A stretch of 7,230 nucleotides of DNA from Alphaproteobacteria bacterium (GTDB taxonomy: Bacteria; Pseudomonadota; Alphaproteobacteria; Micavibrionales; Micavibrionaceae), in the NCBI GenBank assembly GCA_030432775.1, contig JAUILO010000121.1, positions 1 to 7,230 on the forward strand. The letters are read 5' to 3'. Below are positions 4,605 through 7,230 of the stretch, in pieces (positions within the stretch are counted from its first letter, which is position 1; every line of letters starts with the position of its first letter). The translations under genes were made by a program, and so were the position numbers. The notes under the pieces are model-generated. The model was not told the DNA's origin and ran no database searches. It saw only the letters and a program-made list of their open reading frames with translations.

Positions 4605-5906
4605 ATGCTAAAGCTTTATCGTTTACTTACAGTACTTTGCACACCTTTCTTAAAAATACTTATTAAGAAAAGGCTCAAGAAAGGTAAAGAAGATCAGGAC
4701 CGGTATACTGAACGTATGGGGCAGACCGCTGTACCACGTCCCAAAGGTGCCCTTCTATGGTTTCATGCAGCAAGTGTAGGTGAGGCTCAATCAACCCTGA
4801 TCCTGATCAATGCCCTTGTAGAGCGCCTGCCCGATATCTCTATTCTTGTCACAACAGGAACTGTGACATCGGCAAAATTACTGGATCAACGCCTGCCCGA
4901 GCAAGCCATTCATCAATATTACCCGATTGATCACCCCAAATGGGTAACCACATTTTTGGATCACTGGATGCCTGATGCGGTTGTATGGATGGAATCAGAA
5001 CTATGGCCGAATATGTTATTAAGTATACAAAAACGGAATATCACTGCCGCTCTTGTCAATGCGCGCCTATCACCGAAATCCTTTAAAAGCTGGAAACGTA
5101 TCAAGCGTTCTGCCAGACGGGTACTGAACACATTTACCGTCTGTATTACCCAAACCAAAGATGATGCCGTGCATTTTGAAAAACTTGGGCATGAGAATGT
5201 TATTGTTTCAGATAACCTGAAATACGCATCAAAGCCGCTGCCTTACGATGAGGAAGAACTTAAAAAACTGCGTGATGTAACAAAAAACAGGCCACTATGG
5301 CTTATGGCCAGCACTCATAAAGGCGAAGAAGACATCGCGTTTCGCATACATTTGCATCTGAAAAAGATCCATCAGGATCTTTTGACTATTATCGTACCGC
5401 GCCACCCCGAACGCCGCGATGCGATCAAACCGCTAGCCGAGAAATTTGGTTTGAAAGCGCAATTCCGTCACAGCAATCACTTGCTGCCTATTGATAGCGA
5501 TGATGTCTATATCGCCGATACGATTGGCGAGCTTGGTTTGTTTTACCAGCTCAGCCCTATAGCCTTTATCGGCCGTTCATTAAGCACGGATGGCGGCGGC
5601 GGGCATAACCCGATTGAAGCCGCACAAATGAGCTGTGCTATTCTTCATGGCCCTAAAATTCAGAACCTGCAGAAAATATATGATGATTTTTCTGCCGCGA
5701 GCGCCACATTAATGGTCAGAAGCGAAGAAGAGCTACAGAACAAACTGGAAAAACTGCTTTCGGATGAAGAAGGCTTGAATGCACTTCAGAACAAGGCGTC
5801 CAATTTTGCCGCAGAAAAAGCAAAAGTACTTGATAAAATCATCAATTCCCTAGAACCTGTGGTAGAATTACTCGAAGATAAATCAAAAGAAAATGTAGCT
5901 GCTTGA
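4605..5906 (+). CDS. waaA: 3-deoxy-D-manno-octulosonic acid (Kdo) transferase
   Basis: Transfers Kdo from CMP-Kdo to the lipid A precursor at the cytoplasmic face of the inner membrane, joining lipid A to the LPS core. The 433 residues are a full-length GT30 enzyme. An N-terminal hydrophobic anchor (about 4-20) is followed by basic KKRLKKGKED. The N-terminal Rossmann domain carries HAASVGE (54-60, with Glu60 the expected catalytic base) and WMESELWPN (128-136). The C-terminal domain carries ASTHKGEE (235-242), PRHPER (265-270), ADTIGELG (314-321), FIGRSLS (331-337) and GGGGHNPIEAA (340-350) for CMP-Kdo binding. The ATG at 4605 gives the usual N-terminus despite the absent Shine-Dalgarno. How many Kdo units it adds cannot be read from the sequence. 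It is coupled to lpxK by a one-base overlap. Confidence 0.96.
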   Translation: MLKLYRLLTVLCTPFLKILIKKRLKKGKEDQDRYTERMGQTAVPRPKGALLWFHAASVGEAQSTLILINALVERLPDISILVTTGTVTSAKLLDQRLPEQAIHQYYPIDHPKWVTTFLDHWMPDAVVWMESELWPNMLLSIQKRNITAALVNARLSPKSFKSWKRIKRSARRVLNTFTVCITQTKDDAVHFEKLGHENVIVSDNLKYASKPLPYDEEELKKLRDVTKNRPLWLMASTHKGEEDIAFRIHLHLKKIHQDLLTIIVPRHPERRDAIKPLAEKFGLKAQFRHSNHLLPIDSDDVYIADTIGELGLFYQLSPIAFIGRSLSTDGGGGHNPIEAAQMSCAILHGPKIQNLQKIYDDFSAASATLMVRSEEELQNKLEKLLSDEEGLNALQNKASNFAAEKAKVLDKIINSLEPVVELLEDKSKENVAA

Positions 5907-6943
5907 TGTCAGGTCTCTTTTTATTCAGAACACCATCTTTTTGGTACACTCCATCCCTCGCAGGACGCATATTCAGTTGGATTTTAATCCCTTTTGGTTG
6001 TTTATATGCAACGGCTGGCAAGCTGCGCGCTATGGTCACAGTACCGTATAAACCATCCATACCAGTTATATGCATCGGAAATCTCACAGCTGGCGGCTCT
6101 GGCAAGACCCCGTCTGCGATCGCTATTATGGATCTTGTCATACAAAGCAAGCTAGCGAAGTCCCCTTGTTTTTTAACCCGCGGGTATGGCGGTGAAATAG
6201 TGTCACCAACACTGATTAATCCTGACACACATAACACCGTGCAAACCGGTGATGAGGCTCAATTACTAGCACAGCATGCGCCGGTTATCATTAGCGCCAA
6301 TCGCAAATCGGGCGCAAAGCTTGCCGAGAAAAGCGGCTGTGACCTGATTATCATGGATGACGGTTTGCAAAACCCCTCCCTTAAGAAAGATCTGTGTTTA
6401 ACGATTATCAATGCAAAAAAGGGCTATGGTACAGCTCGCCTCTTTCCAGCCGGACCATTACGCGAAACCATTAAATCCGGCACTAAAAAAACCGATGCTT
6501 TTGTTATTATCGGCAATGATGACTATATCAAAAACTTTGAAAATTCCATGCCAGCTGTGATGAAGAATAAACCGTTATTGCGCGCATCCTACGTTGCGGC
6601 GAAAAACCACGGCATCACAGACACCAAAAATTATGTTGCCTTTACCGGCATTGCCCATCCGGATAATTTTCGCACAACAATAGAGGAACTTGGCGGACAT
6701 ATCGTTTCGTTTCACCCCTACCCTGATCATTATTATTACGACACTGTGGATCTGGATTTATTTGAGCAAACCGCACAAAACAATGCCGCACAAATCATAA
6801 CAACAGAGAAAGATTTCGTGAAACTACCGAAAAGTTTCAAAGAACAATCATCCGTTATCGTACTGAAAATGGATCTGGCCTGGAAAGATAAAAAACAGCT
6901 CTCCAGCCTTATCAAAGACAAGATATCAGCCGCACAAAACTAG
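5906..6943 (+). CDS. lpxK: Tetraacyldisaccharide 4'-kinase
   Basis: Phosphorylates the 4'-position of the tetraacyl disaccharide with ATP to give lipid IVA, at the inner membrane. The 345 residues fit the family. A membrane-associated N-terminus (FSWILIPFGCLYATAGK, about 23-39) precedes the Walker A loop GNLTAGGSGKT (58-68, Lys67 and Thr68). Then come RGYGG (92-96), GDEAQLLA (115-122), MDDGLQNP (150-157), the GYGTARLFPAGPLRE block (173-187) and, near the end, TTEKDFVKLP. I chose ATG 5906, whose A is the last base of the waaA stop (TGATG). A TTG directly before it at 5903 would add one residue but is less likely. With no good ribosome site, translation is probably coupled to waaA. LpxL-type coding begins nine bases after its stop. 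Confidence 0.96.
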   Translation: MSGLFLFRTPSFWYTPSLAGRIFSWILIPFGCLYATAGKLRAMVTVPYKPSIPVICIGNLTAGGSGKTPSAIAIMDLVIQSKLAKSPCFLTRGYGGEIVSPTLINPDTHNTVQTGDEAQLLAQHAPVIISANRKSGAKLAEKSGCDLIIMDDGLQNPSLKKDLCLTIINAKKGYGTARLFPAGPLRETIKSGTKKTDAFVIIGNDDYIKNFENSMPAVMKNKPLLRASYVAAKNHGITDTKNYVAFTGIAHPDNFRTTIEELGGHIVSFHPYPDHYYYDTVDLDLFEQTAQNNAAQIITTEKDFVKLPKSFKEQSSVIVLKMDLAWKDKKQLSSLIKDKISAAQN

Positions 6944-6952
6944 CAGGGCATC

Positions 6953-7230
6953 ATGAAGAAAACCAAATATTTCATACAGGCCTGTTTTGTTTACGCGTTA
7001 TATTTCATTTTTCGCATTCTGCCTTTGCCTATAGCCTCTGCGCTTGGCGGTATGCTCGGGCAGGTTGTCGGCCGTTTCATGAAATCATCACAAACTGCGC
7101 TGAAAAACCTAGGTGATGTATTCCCCGATAGAACGCTTGATGAAAAACAGCGCATCATCAAAGATATGTGGAATAATCTGGGGCGTGTATTTTCTGAATA
7201 TCCACATTTGAAAACTATTGCCACCCACCA
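6953..7230 (+). CDS. lpxL: LpxL/HtrB-family lipid A acyltransferase, N-terminal part only
   Basis: This frame runs off the right edge after 92 complete codons. The visible part has a short basic start (MKKTK), a hydrophobic N-terminal anchor (FIQACFVYALYFIFRILPLP, about 7-26), then SALGGMLGQVVGRFMKSSQTALKNLGDVFPD and MWNNLGRVFSEYPHL (about 70-84). That is the characteristic opening of the LpxL/HtrB family (PF03279), which adds secondary acyl chains to Kdo-lipid IVA from acyl-ACP. The catalytic HX4D/E motif lies further on and is outside the window. AGGG at 6945-6948 precedes the ATG by four bases, a little close. Position after waaA and lpxK supports a lipid A role, but LpxL versus LpxM or a specialised long-chain acyltransferase cannot be decided here. 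Confidence 0.88.
   Translation, partial: MKKTKYFIQACFVYALYFIFRILPLPIASALGGMLGQVVGRFMKSSQTALKNLGDVFPDRTLDEKQRIIKDMWNNLGRVFSEYPHLKTIATH

Overview
The window reads as chromosomal DNA from a Gram-negative alphaproteobacterium of moderate to low GC (by eye the low-to-mid 40s percent). Three things point there: an adjacent OlsB/PlsC-type pair for ornithine lipid synthesis, a small DUF3126-type protein that I know only from alphaproteobacteria, and a waaA-lpxK-lpxL run for Kdo-lipid A assembly. The genus cannot be fixed from this sequence. I see no tRNA, rRNA, CRISPR array, insertion sequence or integrase.

Layout. Positions 1-471 (minus strand) hold a nearly complete low-molecular-weight tyrosine phosphatase, cut by the left edge. 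A 194-base divergent intergenic region (472-665) follows. Everything to its right is on the plus strand. First comes an ornithine-lipid block: an OlsB-like N-acyltransferase (666-1535), a PlsC/OlsA-like O-acyltransferase (1586-2386) and a DUF3126 protein (2417-2644). After a good sigma70-like promoter come two genes of unknown function that encode exported proteins (2767-3378 and 3393-4334). The first product is Lys/Gln-rich and basic. The second is acidic and ends in a cysteine cluster. Next is a 270-base stretch (4335-4604) with a promoter-like element, a perfect 11-base inverted repeat, a possible 56-codon gene and short direct repeats. The right end is an envelope operon: Kdo transferase waaA (4605-5906), lipid A 4'-kinase lpxK (5906-6943, overlapping waaA by one base) and the start of an LpxL-type lauroyltransferase (6953 to the right edge).

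How the genes fit together. The ols pair should make lyso-ornithine lipid and then acylate it to ornithine lipid. The right-hand operon should 4'-phosphorylate the lipid A disaccharide (LpxK), attach Kdo (WaaA) and add a secondary acyl chain (LpxL). The window is therefore mostly an envelope-lipid region. The exported pair between the two lipid blocks is the least understood part. Its two predicted mature proteins carry strong opposite net charges (about +16 and about -29 by hand count), which makes it the best candidate here for something undescribed. A physical interaction or envelope role is inference only.
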